NCBI GenBank assembly: GCA_029202545.1
Contig: CP119311.1
Coordinates: 1,798,001 to 1,862,000, forward strand
Direction: 5' to 3'
Length of the DNA: 64,000 nt
Source of the DNA: Candidatus Pseudobacter hemicellulosilyticus
GTDB lineage: Bacteria > Bacteroidota > Bacteroidia > Chitinophagales > Chitinophagaceae
Below the pieces are notes generated by a model. It was given only the letters and a program-made list of their open reading frames with translations. It ran no database searches and was not told the DNA's origin. Of this stretch, positions 8,398 to 18,443 are shown one piece after another. The position numbers and the translations under genes were made by a program. Numbering within the stretch: the first letter of the stretch is position 1; every line of letters starts with the position of its first letter.

Positions 8398-10740
8398 ATG
8401 TGGGGAACTATTGCTCGGTTCGTATTGAAATTCCGCTGGATCCTGCTCACTATATTACTGGCCGCTACCGCTCTGATGACTTATCACGCTTCCAAAGTTC
8501 AGCTGAGCTATGAGTTTACCCGGGCCATCCCTACCGATAACCCTAAATACCAGGCCTACCAGGAGTTCCGCCAGTTGTTTGGCGAGGATGGTAATATGAT
8601 GGTGATCGGTATCCAGACCACCGATATGTTCAAGGCCTCTTTCTTCAATGAGTATGCTGCGCTGGTGAATGATATCCGCCAGGTGGAAGCGGTGGAAGAT
8701 ATCCTCTGCCTGCCTATTGCGGTGAACCTGGTGAAAGATTCCAGTTCTGAAAAACTCAACGCCTTACCGATATTTCCCAAAGGAACGCTTTCACAGGAAG
8801 CCATGGACAGCGCCGCTGCTGTTTTCCTTAACCTTCCTTTCTACCAGGGGTTGCTGTATAACCCGGCTACCAATGCATACCTGATGGGTATCAAGATCAA
8901 CAAGGATGTCCTGAATTCCAAAAAGCGGAACGATGTGGTAGGTGCTATCCTAAAACTGGGTGATGCTTTTGGTCAGAAACATTCACTGGAGCTGCATTAC
9001 AGTGGCCTGCCCCTGATCCGCACCAATATGGCTACCAAGGTAGCCAATGAAATGCAGTGGTTCCTGCTGGGCTCCATATTGCTGTCGGCAGTGATCCTGC
9101 TGGTCTTCTTCCGCAGCCTCTCCGCCATGGCCATGTCACTGGCGGTGGTGATCATTGGCGTGATCTGGAGCCTGGGCACCATGGAATGGTTTGATTATAA
9201 GATCTCTTTGCTGAATGCGCTGATCCCGCCGCTGGTGGTGGTGATCGGTATTCCCAACTGTATCTATTTCCTCAATAAGTTCCACACAGCATATAACGAT
9301 ACGGATACCTCGCTGCCGGCCAATGACCGGAAGATGAAGGCCCTGGAAGCCATGATCACCCGCATGGGTGTGGTCACCCTGTTCTGTAACCTGGCTGCCG
9401 CCATCGGCTTTGCGGTATTTGCCCTGACCCGGAGCGCTATCCTGAAAGAGTTTGGCGTAGTGGCGGGTATCAATATCATGGCCCTGTTCTTTATCTCTAT
9501 CATCTTTATCCCCGCGGTGCTCAGCATGCTGCCTGCGCCCAAGCCCCGCCATACCCGTTACCTGGAGAACAGGTGGCTGCTGGCTTTACTGGACAGGCTG
9601 GAAGCATGGTCGCTGCACCACCAGAAACTGATCTACAGTGTAACCGGCATCATACTGATACTGTCAGTGGCTGGTATGTTCAGGCTCCGCTCTGAAGGCT
9701 TTATTGTAGATGATCTGCCCAAGACCGATAAGATCTATACCGACCTGAAATTCTTTGAGCAGCATTTCCGGGGTGTGATGCCGCTGGAAATTGTAGTGGA
9801 TACCAAGAGAAAGAACGGGCTGCGCAGCAATCCCCTGGGGCATTTTGAGAAGATGGATTCCCTGTCGCAGTTCATAGCGGCGCAGTCGGAAATGGCAAGA
9901 CCGCTTTCCATTGTGGAAGGATTGAAATTTGCGCGGCAGGCTTATTACAATGGGGACAGCAGCAATTATGCGGTACCCAATTCCTTTGATATTGCGTTCC
10001 TGGCGCAGTACCTGAATATGAAACCGGAGAACAATGCGGATAAGAAAAATGCTTTTTCCGCTATTGTGCAGTCGTTCATGGATACCACCAAACAGCGGGC
10101 GCGTATCAGCGTGAATATGGCGGATGTGGGCAGCAAAAGATTACCGGAGATCATTCACTCCCTGGAAGAAAAAAGCCACCAGCTCTTCGATACCGCCAAA
10201 TACAATATCCAGTTCACCGGAACCACCGTTACCTTCCTGGAAGGAAGCGCTTTTATCATCAATGGGCTGAAAGAGAGTATCGGCTGGGCTTTCGGGCTGA
10301 TAGCGCTTTGCATGCTTTACCTGTTCCGCTCTTTCCGGATACTGGTCTGCTCCCTGGTGCCTAATATCATTCCACTGATCATCACTGCCGGTGTAATGGG
10401 TTGGGCCGGTGTAGCTATCAAGCCATCCACTGTACTGGTGTTCAGTGTGGCATTGGGTATTGCCATTGACATCACTATCCGCTTCCTGGTGAATTACAAG
10501 CAGGAACAGCGTCTGAGCAATTTGTCCACGCAGCAGATAGTAGTGGAGACCATTCACAAAACCGGTATCAGTATTATATACACCTCCCTGGTGCTCATTG
10601 CCGGATTCGTGATCTTCTGTTTCAGCGATTTCGGCGGGACCAAAGCGCTGGGATGGCTCACCTCACTGACGCTGGTACTGGCAACCCTCACGAATTTGAT
10701 TTTTCTTCCTGCATTATTACTTTCTATTTCAAAAAAATAA
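8398..10740 (+). CDS. RND-superfamily (MMPL-type) transporter
   Basis: About 780 residues in two homologous halves. Each half has one leading membrane helix, a large periplasmic loop and a five-helix block (first block about 220-410, second about 640-780). This is the layout of MMPL/HAE3-type RND permeases, which use the proton gradient to move lipids or hydrophobic compounds. No membrane-fusion protein or TolC partner is adjacent, as is usual for this branch. The start is uncertain: I prefer the ATG at 8398 (MWGTIARFVLKFRW), just before the first helix; an in-frame ATG at 8353 would add 15 residues. It is divergent from porZ. Confidence 0.83.
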   Translation: MWGTIARFVLKFRWILLTILLAATALMTYHASKVQLSYEFTRAIPTDNPKYQAYQEFRQLFGEDGNMMVIGIQTTDMFKASFFNEYAALVNDIRQVEAVEDILCLPIAVNLVKDSSSEKLNALPIFPKGTLSQEAMDSAAAVFLNLPFYQGLLYNPATNAYLMGIKINKDVLNSKKRNDVVGAILKLGDAFGQKHSLELHYSGLPLIRTNMATKVANEMQWFLLGSILLSAVILLVFFRSLSAMAMSLAVVIIGVIWSLGTMEWFDYKISLLNALIPPLVVVIGIPNCIYFLNKFHTAYNDTDTSLPANDRKMKALEAMITRMGVVTLFCNLAAAIGFAVFALTRSAILKEFGVVAGINIMALFFISIIFIPAVLSMLPAPKPRHTRYLENRWLLALLDRLEAWSLHHQKLIYSVTGIILILSVAGMFRLRSEGFIVDDLPKTDKIYTDLKFFEQHFRGVMPLEIVVDTKRKNGLRSNPLGHFEKMDSLSQFIAAQSEMARPLSIVEGLKFARQAYYNGDSSNYAVPNSFDIAFLAQYLNMKPENNADKKNAFSAIVQSFMDTTKQRARISVNMADVGSKRLPEIIHSLEEKSHQLFDTAKYNIQFTGTTVTFLEGSAFIINGLKESIGWAFGLIALCMLYLFRSFRILVCSLVPNIIPLIITAGVMGWAGVAIKPSTVLVFSVALGIAIDITIRFLVNYKQEQRLSNLSTQQIVVETIHKTGISIIYTSLVLIAGFVIFCFSDFGGTKALGWLTSLTLVLATLTNLIFLPALLLSISKK

Positions 10741-10760
10741 ACTTATCTTGGGCAGCAAGT

Positions 10761-10815
10761 ACGTGTAGCCAGTTGTCCTGTTCATACAGGGCGATGCGCT
10801 CACGTATTTTTTTTT
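10761..10815 (+). terminator. Terminator after the RND transporter
   Basis: An outer stem (TACGTG 10760-10765 with CACGTA 10801-10806) encloses an inner stem (CCTGT 10777-10781 with ACAGG 10786-10790), followed by a nine-T run. The same T-run could form part of a -7 element for the susC-like gene, so termination and initiation signals may overlap here. Confidence 0.5.
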
Positions 10816-10836
10816 GAACACCAAACTTTCGCGCAC

Positions 10837-13800
10837 ATGAGAAAAATGCTATTGCTGCTTCTGGCAGTTGTGCTATGCATTGCACAACTCCAGGCACAAA
10901 CCCGTGTTATTACGGGAAAAGTCACAGATGATACCGGTAGTCCGGTCCCCAACGCTTCTGTGATCATCAAAGGTACCAACACAGGCACCACCACTCAGTC
11001 AGACGGAACCTACTCTATCGCGGTTCCACAAAGTTCCCGGATCCTTATTATTTCTGCTGTAGGCTATTCACCGCTGGAGCTGTCAATTGGCGCCAGGTCG
11101 GTAGTGGATGCTTCTTTGAAAGCGCGCGACAAAGAACTGCAGGAAGTAGTGGTAGTAGGTTATGGCACTGCCAGGAAAAAAGATGTTACGGGCAGTATTG
11201 TATCGGTGAAAGGCGCGGTAGTGGCCGACAAGCCGGTACAAAGTTTTGAAGCGGCCCTGGGCGGGCGCGCTGCAGGCGTTCAGATATCTGTACCCAACGG
11301 GGTACTCAATAACCCTCCTGTATTCAGGATCCGCGGTACCAACTCCATCTCGCTCAGTTCCTATCCGCTGATAGTAGTAGATGGTATCCCGGTATTTACC
11401 GGCGATCAGAGTTCTTCCAGTGCTGCGGGCAATGCCCTGGCCGCCATCAACCCCAATGATATAGAAAGCATGGATATTGCCAAGGATGCGGCTGCGGCCA
11501 GTATCTACGGCAGCCGTGCCGCCAACGGGGTAGTATTCATTACCACCAAAAAAGGAAAGGCTGGCAGGGCCCGCGTTAATTACAGTGGCTGGGTAGGCTG
11601 GACAGAAGCTATCCGCCTGCCGGAAGTGCTGAATGCAAGGGAATATACAGACATGAAAAACCTTGCGCTTAAAAATGCCGGCACCTTTAATGACAACCCC
11701 AATGACGCTATCACTGATACCTATTTTGCCCTGACAAATGACGCCAATGGCCAGCCCATTGACACCCGCTGGTTTGATTATATCTACCGGACAGGGGTAT
11801 CCCATAATCATAATATCAATGTTTCCGGGGCCAATGACAATACCAGCTATTATTTCTCCGCCGGGTATACGGATCAGCAGGGTATCCTGAAAAAGAATAA
11901 TTTCAAAAGACAGAATATTCTTTTCAATATTGATCAGAAGGTCAACAAATGGTTCTCCGTAGGGGGTAAGATCAATTACTCCAATGAAAAGAACCTGGCC
12001 TCTGTAAGCTCAGGATCCTTGCCGGGAGAGGCTTTCGCTACTGCGGGTCTTGGCCGGGTAGGCATTGTGCTGCCCCCCAATATCAGTCCCTATAACAACG
12101 ATGGTTCCTATAATGCTACCAGCGGTGTGATACAACCGATGAATAACCGCGCAGGTGGTTTCGGGTATTATAACCCGGTGATCTCCCTGGACCTGAACCG
12201 TTCCAATGCCGAGGTGAATCATGTGATGGGGAATGCCTACGGGCAGATCAAGCCCTTCAGCTGGCTCACCTACCGGTCCATTTACAGCATGGATTACCTG
12301 TATGTGGACAATGATCTCTTTTCTCACCAGCTGTCCGGTGAAGGCGGTTCCAGTACCGGTAGTGTAAGTGGTATCTTTTACAAGGCCAAAAGGACCGTAT
12401 GGACCAATACTATTTCACTGGACCATACCTTCAATGATGTACATACGGTAGGCCTGCTGGGTGGTATTGAAGAACAGCGCACCAATACCAGCGGCTTTGG
12501 TATCAACAGGACTACTGTGGCCGATCCTTATTTCACCAATATCCAGTCTACCTGGGGCAATAACTTCAGTACAGGTATGGCCCTGGGGCAGAACTACCTG
12601 TATTCCCAGTTTGCCAGTCTGAAATACAATTATGACGACAAATACTATATCAACGGTAACGTCCGCCAGGATGAATATTCAGGCCTGGGCTTCCTGAACA
12701 GGAAAGGTACTTTCTACGGTATATCCGGTGGCTGGGAGATCAGCAATGAAGCCTTCTGGGCCAATACCGGCCTGGACAAAGTGCTGAGCAGTTTCCGGCT
12801 TCGCGCCAGCTATGGTAAAGTGGGTAATATTGGCGGCATCGGCAACTTTGAATCCTATACCACCTATGCCGGCGGCCTCTATGGCGGTGGCGCTACCCTT
12901 AACTATAATGCATTGGGTAATGTGAACCTGGAATGGGAAACCAGTAAGAAAACAGATATCGGCTTCCAGTTTGGTCTGTTCAGTGAGCGCCTCACCGGTG
13001 AGTTCAGCTATTACAAGAATACTGTGGACGGTTTGATCCTGGACGTTCCGCAGATCCCTTCTGCCGGTATTCCCGGTAACTCTGCCCGTATGAACGTAGG
13101 TTCTTTGTATAACAAAGGGGTGGAACTGACCCTGAACGCCCAGGTGATCACCGGCAAGGCCTTCAACTGGACCAGCAGTTTCAATATTGGCATCAACAAG
13201 AATGAAGTCACTGCCCTGGCCCCTGGTCTTAGCTCCATTGTAGTGACCAGCCCTGCCGGCGCTGCTACCAGTGAATCTGTGAGCGCTACGCTGCCTGGTT
13301 ATTCCGTGGGTACTTTGAAAGTGGTGAAGACAGGCGGTGTGGACCCTGCCACCGGCCGTCGTATTTTTTATGATGCCAGCGGCAGAGCGGTCTATTACAA
13401 TCACGTAGGCGCTGCCTGGCGTTATGCTGATGGCACACAGGCGCCTGCCATTACCCTGAATGATGGTATCCCTACTTTCAACGCCATTCCCAAACAGGTG
13501 GGTGGCTGGAACAATACTTTCAGCTATAAAGGATTTGAGCTGGATGTATTGCTGACCTACCAGCTGGGTTTCAATATTTACTATGGCACCAATGCCGGTC
13601 TGCATGACCAGCGTTTCTGGAACAATGACCGGGATATCCTGGATCACTGGGAGAAAGATGGTGATATTGCCAAATGGCCTAAACCAGTGTATGGTGATAA
13701 CGTGTCCAATGGTTCTACCCTGCCCCTGGATATCCATGTATTCAAAGGTGATTTTGTGAAACTGCGCAATGTTTCGCTGGCCTATTCCCTGCCCAAGACA

Positions 13801-13992
13801 CTGGTAGAAAAATACAAGCTGGGCAGCATCCGTATGTACGTGAGCGCTCAGAACCTGGCCATGATCACTGATTATCCCGGCTCCGATCCGGAAGTGTCCG
13901 CCAACGGTAACAATGCGTCCAATCCTGGTGTGGATCGTAACCAGGCCGGTAATGCCCGGACCATCACTGTTGGGTTGAATATCGGATTCTAA
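10837..13992 (+). CDS. SusC/RagA-family TonB-linked outer membrane protein
   Basis: The 1051-residue outer-membrane importer has a signal peptide (1-20), a carboxypeptidase-D-like regulatory domain (about 22-100, GKVTDDTGSPVPNASVIIKG), the conserved EVVVVGYG stretch before the plug (about 110-240), and a large beta-barrel ending in an aromatic residue (VGLNIGF). With its SusD partner it forms a lidded transporter for large nutrients such as oligosaccharides or peptides, powered by TonB/ExbBD. The partner gene starts 24 bp downstream. No glycoside hydrolase, protease or dedicated sigma/anti-sigma pair adjoins it, so the substrate is unknown. Confidence 0.93.
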   Translation: MRKMLLLLLAVVLCIAQLQAQTRVITGKVTDDTGSPVPNASVIIKGTNTGTTTQSDGTYSIAVPQSSRILIISAVGYSPLELSIGARSVVDASLKARDKELQEVVVVGYGTARKKDVTGSIVSVKGAVVADKPVQSFEAALGGRAAGVQISVPNGVLNNPPVFRIRGTNSISLSSYPLIVVDGIPVFTGDQSSSSAAGNALAAINPNDIESMDIAKDAAAASIYGSRAANGVVFITTKKGKAGRARVNYSGWVGWTEAIRLPEVLNAREYTDMKNLALKNAGTFNDNPNDAITDTYFALTNDANGQPIDTRWFDYIYRTGVSHNHNINVSGANDNTSYYFSAGYTDQQGILKKNNFKRQNILFNIDQKVNKWFSVGGKINYSNEKNLASVSSGSLPGEAFATAGLGRVGIVLPPNISPYNNDGSYNATSGVIQPMNNRAGGFGYYNPVISLDLNRSNAEVNHVMGNAYGQIKPFSWLTYRSIYSMDYLYVDNDLFSHQLSGEGGSSTGSVSGIFYKAKRTVWTNTISLDHTFNDVHTVGLLGGIEEQRTNTSGFGINRTTVADPYFTNIQSTWGNNFSTGMALGQNYLYSQFASLKYNYDDKYYINGNVRQDEYSGLGFLNRKGTFYGISGGWEISNEAFWANTGLDKVLSSFRLRASYGKVGNIGGIGNFESYTTYAGGLYGGGATLNYNALGNVNLEWETSKKTDIGFQFGLFSERLTGEFSYYKNTVDGLILDVPQIPSAGIPGNSARMNVGSLYNKGVELTLNAQVITGKAFNWTSSFNIGINKNEVTALAPGLSSIVVTSPAGAATSESVSATLPGYSVGTLKVVKTGGVDPATGRRIFYDASGRAVYYNHVGAAWRYADGTQAPAITLNDGIPTFNAIPKQVGGWNNTFSYKGFELDVLLTYQLGFNIYYGTNAGLHDQRFWNNDRDILDHWEKDGDIAKWPKPVYGDNVSNGSTLPLDIHVFKGDFVKLRNVSLAYSLPKTLVEKYKLGSIRMYVSAQNLAMITDYPGSDPEVSANGNNASNPGVDRNQAGNARTITVGLNIGF

Positions 13993-14016
13993 TTGTTTAC
14001 AGAAAAAAAGGAAAGT

Positions 14017-15480
14017 ATGAAAAAATCAATCATAGGTCTGTGTGTGCTCCTGGTACTGGCGTCCAGCTCCTGCAAGAAGGATGAGCTGATGGAGCCTTTT
14101 CCACAGACCAGTATCATCGATAGTTTTTCGTTTGCTACGCCCGACCGGGTACTGAACCAGGTAAGGGCTTTATACACCAACCTGAAAAGCGGCCAGTTCT
14201 ATGGCGGCCGGTACCTGCTGTACAATGATATCCGCGGGGACGAGTTCCTTAACATGCTGACCAACGGCGTCACCATGTATACCACCTGGAATTTTACACT
14301 TGGCAATACCGCACAGGAAGTAACAGGGCTCTGGTCGCAGGGATACTATGTCATCAATACAGTGAACGTGTTCCTGGAAGGGCTGGAAACCAAGGGCAAG
14401 TCTGTGGTGGGAGATAGCCTGGCCAATGATTATGGGGCCGAAGCGCGGCTGATCCGCGGCCTGGTGTATTACAGCCTGCTGCAATTGTATGCCCGTCCTT
14501 ACTGGGATGGCAATGGCAGCAAGCCCGGTCTGCCTATACGGCTTACCGGTAACAAGTCGTTACAGGACTATGACCTGGCGCGCAGCACCGTGGCCCAGAC
14601 CTACCAGCAGGTGCTGGACGACCTGAACTATGCCGAGCAGAACCTTCCTTTGAAATACAGTTCTGCCACCCTCAACACTACGCGGGCACACAGGAATACT
14701 GCCATCGCCCTCAAAACAAGGGTATACTTGAGTATGCAGCGTTATGAGGATGTGATCACGGAGGCCAATAAGATAGTGACAGTAGCAGCGCCTTATTCGG
14801 CTACTACCGGTGTAGCTAATGCGCTGGTGTCAGATATCACTACGGTATTCAAAACTCCCTGGACCACGGTTGAATCTGTTTTCTCCATGCCCATGGCCAG
14901 CAATGAGGCGCCGGGCACACAGAACCAGCTGGCTTATTATTACAGCCCCACTTCCGGGCTGGGTGGCGTAGGCAATGGAGAATATTCCCTCAATCCTTCG
15001 GGGATCATAGCGGATGCTACCTGGCTGCCGGCCGACAAGCGCCGGAGCTTTGTCCTGGAGACCGGTACTACTACCAAACGCTACTGGCTGACCAAATATG
15101 CAGTAGCCAGCCCATATACGGATTTTGTACCGGTGATGCGTTATGCAGAAGTGCTGCTGAACCTTTCAGAAGCCATTACCCGCAGCACCCAAACGGTGGA
15201 CAGCCGGGCTGTGAGCCTGCTGAATACGGTCCGTCAGCGCTCTGACGCCGGTACTACTTTTGCCCCTGCCACCTGGGAAGACCTGGCCGGCCTGATCATA
15301 CAGGAGCGCCGCATCGAATTCCTTGGAGAAGGACGGAGAAGTCCTGATCTCCTGCGCCTGGGACTCACTATACCCGGTAAAGGGGCTGTATCTGCTATCC
15401 CTGCTACCGATATCAAATACATATGGCCTATTTCCGCATCAGAATTGTTACTGAATGATCTGATGGAAGACAACCTTTAG
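14017..15480 (+). CDS. SusD/RagB-family nutrient-binding lipoprotein
   Basis: A 487-residue lipoprotein of the outer leaflet and the lid of the SusC-type channel encoded directly upstream. The lipobox is LASSSC, with the cysteine near residue 19. The family C-terminal signature is clear: MRYAEVLLNLSEA, then VRQRSDAG, then IIQERRIEFLGEGRRSPDLLRLG. The ATG at 14017 (MKKSIIGLC) gives a proper lipoprotein signal; the frame is open from a TTG at 13993 but that adds a non-signal extension. It is co-transcribed with the SusC-like gene and ends at a strong terminator. Confidence 0.93.
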   Translation: MKKSIIGLCVLLVLASSSCKKDELMEPFPQTSIIDSFSFATPDRVLNQVRALYTNLKSGQFYGGRYLLYNDIRGDEFLNMLTNGVTMYTTWNFTLGNTAQEVTGLWSQGYYVINTVNVFLEGLETKGKSVVGDSLANDYGAEARLIRGLVYYSLLQLYARPYWDGNGSKPGLPIRLTGNKSLQDYDLARSTVAQTYQQVLDDLNYAEQNLPLKYSSATLNTTRAHRNTAIALKTRVYLSMQRYEDVITEANKIVTVAAPYSATTGVANALVSDITTVFKTPWTTVESVFSMPMASNEAPGTQNQLAYYYSPTSGLGGVGNGEYSLNPSGIIADATWLPADKRRSFVLETGTTTKRYWLTKYAVASPYTDFVPVMRYAEVLLNLSEAITRSTQTVDSRAVSLLNTVRQRSDAGTTFAPATWEDLAGLIIQERRIEFLGEGRRSPDLLRLGLTIPGKGAVSAIPATDIKYIWPISASELLLNDLMEDNL

Positions 15481-15502
15481 GGATCAGTGACCTGTAATAA
15501 AA

Positions 15503-15539
15503 AGGGGCTGTATCATCTGATACGGCCCCTACCTTTTTT
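15503..15539. terminator. Bidirectional terminator between susD-like and TlpA-like genes
   Basis: A 12-bp stem (AGGGGCTGTATC 15503-15514 with GATACGGCCCCT 15519-15530, one G-T pair) has a T-run on the plus side (15534-15539) and an A-run before it (15498-15503), so it can end both convergent transcripts. Confidence 0.85.
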
Positions 15540-15558
15540 ATGCGTTATGGTAAGCTGC

Positions 15559-16803
15559 TTATTTCAGTACTTCTGCCAGTTTCCGGCCCAGGGCATCGCC
15601 TCTTAATCCTTCTGCCACTACGGTTCCCTGCGGGTCAATGAGCACATTGTAAGGAATGCCTTCAAACCCGAATGTGGATACCGCCTTGCTTTTCCAGAAA
15701 GCCAGGTCGCTCACATGGGTCCAGGTCAGCTGGTCCTGCTGTATGGCTTTGAGCCAGTCTTCTTTCTTCTGGTCCAGGGATACACCCAGGACGGTAAAAT
15801 TCTTATCCTTGAACTGGTTGTAGGCGGCTACCACGGTAGGGTTTTCCAGGCGGCAGGGATGACACCAGCTGGCCCAGAAATCTACCAGTACATATTTGCC
15901 TTTATAGGAAGACAAAGCAATATTTTTTCCATTGGTATCCGGCAGCACCAGTTCCGGCGCTTTCTTACCGATCAGTGAATTTTCTTTGGTGGCGGCTTCT
16001 TTCTGCTGGGCGATAGCTTCTTCCTGTGCTTTATAGGCTTCGTATTTTTTCTTCAGCTCCAGCATGGTGGCGTCTTCAGGGAATTTGGTGTTCAGCTTGG
16101 CCAGCTCGGCCTCAAATTCAGGCTGCTGGAGGGTTTGAGCGGCACGGCCCAGCGCAAAGGAAGCTACAACCGGGTTGTTGAGGGTGCCGAGTGATTTTTT
16201 CAGGTAGTTATTCAACGTGTTCAGCGCCTGGTTCTTGCTGTTGGTGGCTGCCAGCAGGACAGAGTCACTGGCGCCAACGCGTTTCAGGCTGTCGAGATTG
16301 GCCATGGACTGTTCTATCCCGGTGCGGTGGTCTGCGTAGGTGAACAGGAAATCATGCAGCTGTTCGCTGGCTTCGGAGCCTTTAACAGAATAGAATTTTT
16401 CTTCTGAGGCAAAATCAATGGTCAGCTCAATAGTGCTGCCATCAAATACCAGTGGCACCATGGGGCCATTCTTCACTAATAAATTATACAGGCCCTGGTT
16501 GGCAGGATCTACTTTCAGTTTGAATGTTTTGCTGCCGGCGGCTACCACGGCGGAGTCCAGCTGTACCGGGGGCATCTCGCCACCAAAGGGTACTTCATAG
16601 AGCAGCAGGGTGATGGAGCCGTTCTCTACGGCTTTGGGATACAGTGCCGCTACCTGGTCGGCATTGGCAATGGTCCCTTCAATGGAAAGGGATTCCCTGG
16701 AATTGGCGGAGCAGGCTGCCAGCAGGCTGACAGCCAGTATCGCCAGCCAGCTGTTGCGGGAATACTGACGGATCTGAAAAAGGATGTTAAGGCTTTGTTT
16801 CAT
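15559..16803 (-). CDS. TlpA-like thioredoxin-fold lipoprotein with DUF4369-type N-terminus
   Basis: The 414-residue envelope protein has a long N-terminal signal ending in a lipobox (LLAAC), a beta-rich DUF4369-like domain (about 40-150), a helical middle and a C-terminal TlpA/ResA thioredoxin domain (about 275-414). The redox motif is WCHPC in DFWASWCHPC, and the cis-proline region is EGIPYNVLIDP. Such proteins reduce or isomerise disulfides in periplasmic proteins, often for cytochrome maturation or nutrient-utilisation loci. Its ATG lies 2 bp after the gatB stop, so the two share a transcript, probably by gene order rather than function. Confidence 0.85.
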   Translation of the reverse strand: MKQSLNILFQIRQYSRNSWLAILAVSLLAACSANSRESLSIEGTIANADQVAALYPKAVENGSITLLLYEVPFGGEMPPVQLDSAVVAAGSKTFKLKVDPANQGLYNLLVKNGPMVPLVFDGSTIELTIDFASEEKFYSVKGSEASEQLHDFLFTYADHRTGIEQSMANLDSLKRVGASDSVLLAATNSKNQALNTLNNYLKKSLGTLNNPVVASFALGRAAQTLQQPEFEAELAKLNTKFPEDATMLELKKKYEAYKAQEEAIAQQKEAATKENSLIGKKAPELVLPDTNGKNIALSSYKGKYVLVDFWASWCHPCRLENPTVVAAYNQFKDKNFTVLGVSLDQKKEDWLKAIQQDQLTWTHVSDLAFWKSKAVSTFGFEGIPYNVLIDPQGTVVAEGLRGDALGRKLAEVLK

Positions 16804-16805
16804 GA

Positions 16806-18263
16806 CTAATTTTTAGCGTCTAATTTTTTTAAAAGTAATTCATTCGTCAACCGTGGATCAGCCTTTCCCCGGGAGAGCTTTTTCACTTCTCCCACAAAGA
16901 GGCCCATCAATCCTTTTTTACCTTTCCTGTACTCGGTCACCTTCTCCGGCATATTGTCTAGTACCTGGTCAACCCAGGCTGCCACATTGCCTGCATCGGA
17001 GTCCTGTACCAGGTTAAGGGCCCTGGCAGCATCCAGTGCGGCCTGTCCCGGCTCCTGCAGCAAGGCAGTGAATACGCGGGTGGAGGCAGTGGAGAAATTC
17101 AGTTGACCATTATCAATGAGCGTGATCAGTTCTGCAATGCTGGCGGGCTGCAGCGGAAACTGGCTGATGCCTGCATTGTGCTCGTTGAGCCAGGACTTCA
17201 CCGGGCCCAGGAGCCAGTTGGCGGCAGCCTTGTAATTATCGGTATGCCGGATCACGGCTTCAAAATAATCGGCAGTTTCTTTTTCATCGCAGAGCACGCG
17301 GGCATCATAATCCGGCAGCTGCAGCTGGCCGGTGTAGCGGGCAATGCGTTGTTCCGGCAGGACAGGCAGTTGCTGACGGATGGTTTCCAGCAGCTGGTCG
17401 GAGACCTGGAAGGGCGTCAGATCAGGATCGGCAAAATACCGGTAATCATTGGCCTCTTCCTTGGTGCGCAGGGCAAAAGTGGTACCGTTATTGGCGTCAA
17501 AGCTGCGGGTCTGCTGGATCACGGCGCCGCCGCCTTCCACCAGCTCTATCATCCGTCTGGCTTCTATCTCGATAGCTCTTTTCACATTGCGGATGGAGTT
17601 CAGGTTTTTGACCTCCACCTTGGTACCCAGCCGGGTATCGCCTTTTTTCCGGATGGAGACATTGGCATCGCAGCGCATACTGCCTTCTTCCATATTCCCA
17701 TCGCAGATGGCGAGGTAGCGCAGCAGTTTACGGAGTTCGGTGAGATAGGCATAAGCTTCATCGCCGCTGCGCATTACAGGTTCTGTCACGATCTCTATCA
17801 GGGGCACGCCGGCGCGGTTATAATCCACGCAGGTAAAATGCGGGTCTACATCGTGAATGCTTTTACCGGCATCCTCTTCCAGGTGGATGCGGTTGAGCTG
17901 GACCTGCTGTTCCTGGTTCTCCAGGCGGATGGTCACATAACCCCCGTCACAGATGGGGGTGGTATGCTGGGAAAGCTGGTATCCTTTGGGAAGATCGGGA
18001 TAGAAATAATTCTTGCGGGCAAAGTAATTATGCCGGGTGATGGTAGAATGGCAGGCCAGTCCCATTTTAATGGCATATTCCACGGCTTTCCGGTTCAGTC
18101 TTGGCAGGGTGCCGGGATGGGCCAGGGTGACGGGACTGATATGTGTATTGGGCTCACCGCCGAATTCGGCACTGTCGCCACAAAACAGTTTACTGTCTGT
18201 CAATAACTGGGCATGTACTTCCAGGCCCACTACTATCTCGTATGCATCGTAATTGATCGCCAT
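16806..18263 (-). CDS. gatB: Asp-tRNA(Asn)/Glu-tRNA(Gln) amidotransferase subunit B
   Basis: GatB phosphorylates the mischarged Glu-tRNA(Gln) or Asp-tRNA(Asn) and receives ammonia from GatA. The 485-residue protein has the normal length. Recognisable blocks are YEIVVGLEVHAQL at the start, the FARKNYFYPDLPKGYQ motif, EEGSMRCDANVSIR in the kinase cradle, and the helical tail domain ending in LFVGEVKKLSRGKADP. gatA and gatC are not in the window. The ATG at 18263 is followed by the usual N-terminus (MAINYDAYEIVVG). Confidence 0.96.
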   Translation of the reverse strand: MAINYDAYEIVVGLEVHAQLLTDSKLFCGDSAEFGGEPNTHISPVTLAHPGTLPRLNRKAVEYAIKMGLACHSTITRHNYFARKNYFYPDLPKGYQLSQHTTPICDGGYVTIRLENQEQQVQLNRIHLEEDAGKSIHDVDPHFTCVDYNRAGVPLIEIVTEPVMRSGDEAYAYLTELRKLLRYLAICDGNMEEGSMRCDANVSIRKKGDTRLGTKVEVKNLNSIRNVKRAIEIEARRMIELVEGGGAVIQQTRSFDANNGTTFALRTKEEANDYRYFADPDLTPFQVSDQLLETIRQQLPVLPEQRIARYTGQLQLPDYDARVLCDEKETADYFEAVIRHTDNYKAAANWLLGPVKSWLNEHNAGISQFPLQPASIAELITLIDNGQLNFSTASTRVFTALLQEPGQAALDAARALNLVQDSDAGNVAAWVDQVLDNMPEKVTEYRKGKKGLMGLFVGEVKKLSRGKADPRLTNELLLKKLDAKN

Positions 18264-18286
18264 TGTACGTATTCGTTCAGGATGTA

Positions 18287-18294
18287 CAAAAGTA
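18287..18294 (-). promoter_or_regulatory. -7 element for gatB
   Basis: The minus strand reads TACTTTTG, a full match to TAnnTTTG, 24 nt upstream of the gatB ATG. No convincing TTTG is seen at -33. Confidence 0.45.
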
Positions 18295-18371
18295 CCTTAT
18301 TCGGGTGGGATTTGGAACTCAGGGTATGGAGCGATAGAGATTGTCAAAAGAAGGCGGGTGAAAAATAGAAA

Positions 18372-18415
18372 AAATAAAAAAGCCCGGAACAGTTGGGGCA
18401 AACCTTGTTCCGGGC
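18372..18415 (-). terminator. Terminator of the PDZ-protein gene
   Basis: GCCCGGAACA (18382-18391) pairs with TGTTCCGGGC (18406-18415), and the minus-strand continuation is TTTTTTATTTT. It lies about 30 bp past the stop of the PDZ gene and separates it from gatB. Confidence 0.85.
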
Positions 18416-18443
18416 GATGGAATATGGGGCAACAACTACCTGA

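Noticed and set aside
12679..13737. A 352-codon minus-strand frame inside the SusC-like gene
   Set aside because: The barrel-coding strand is continuous and conserved; the antisense product looks like no protein family.
17103..18206. Long plus-strand frame antisense to gatB
   Set aside because: gatB is certain on the other strand; the frame has no recognisable product.
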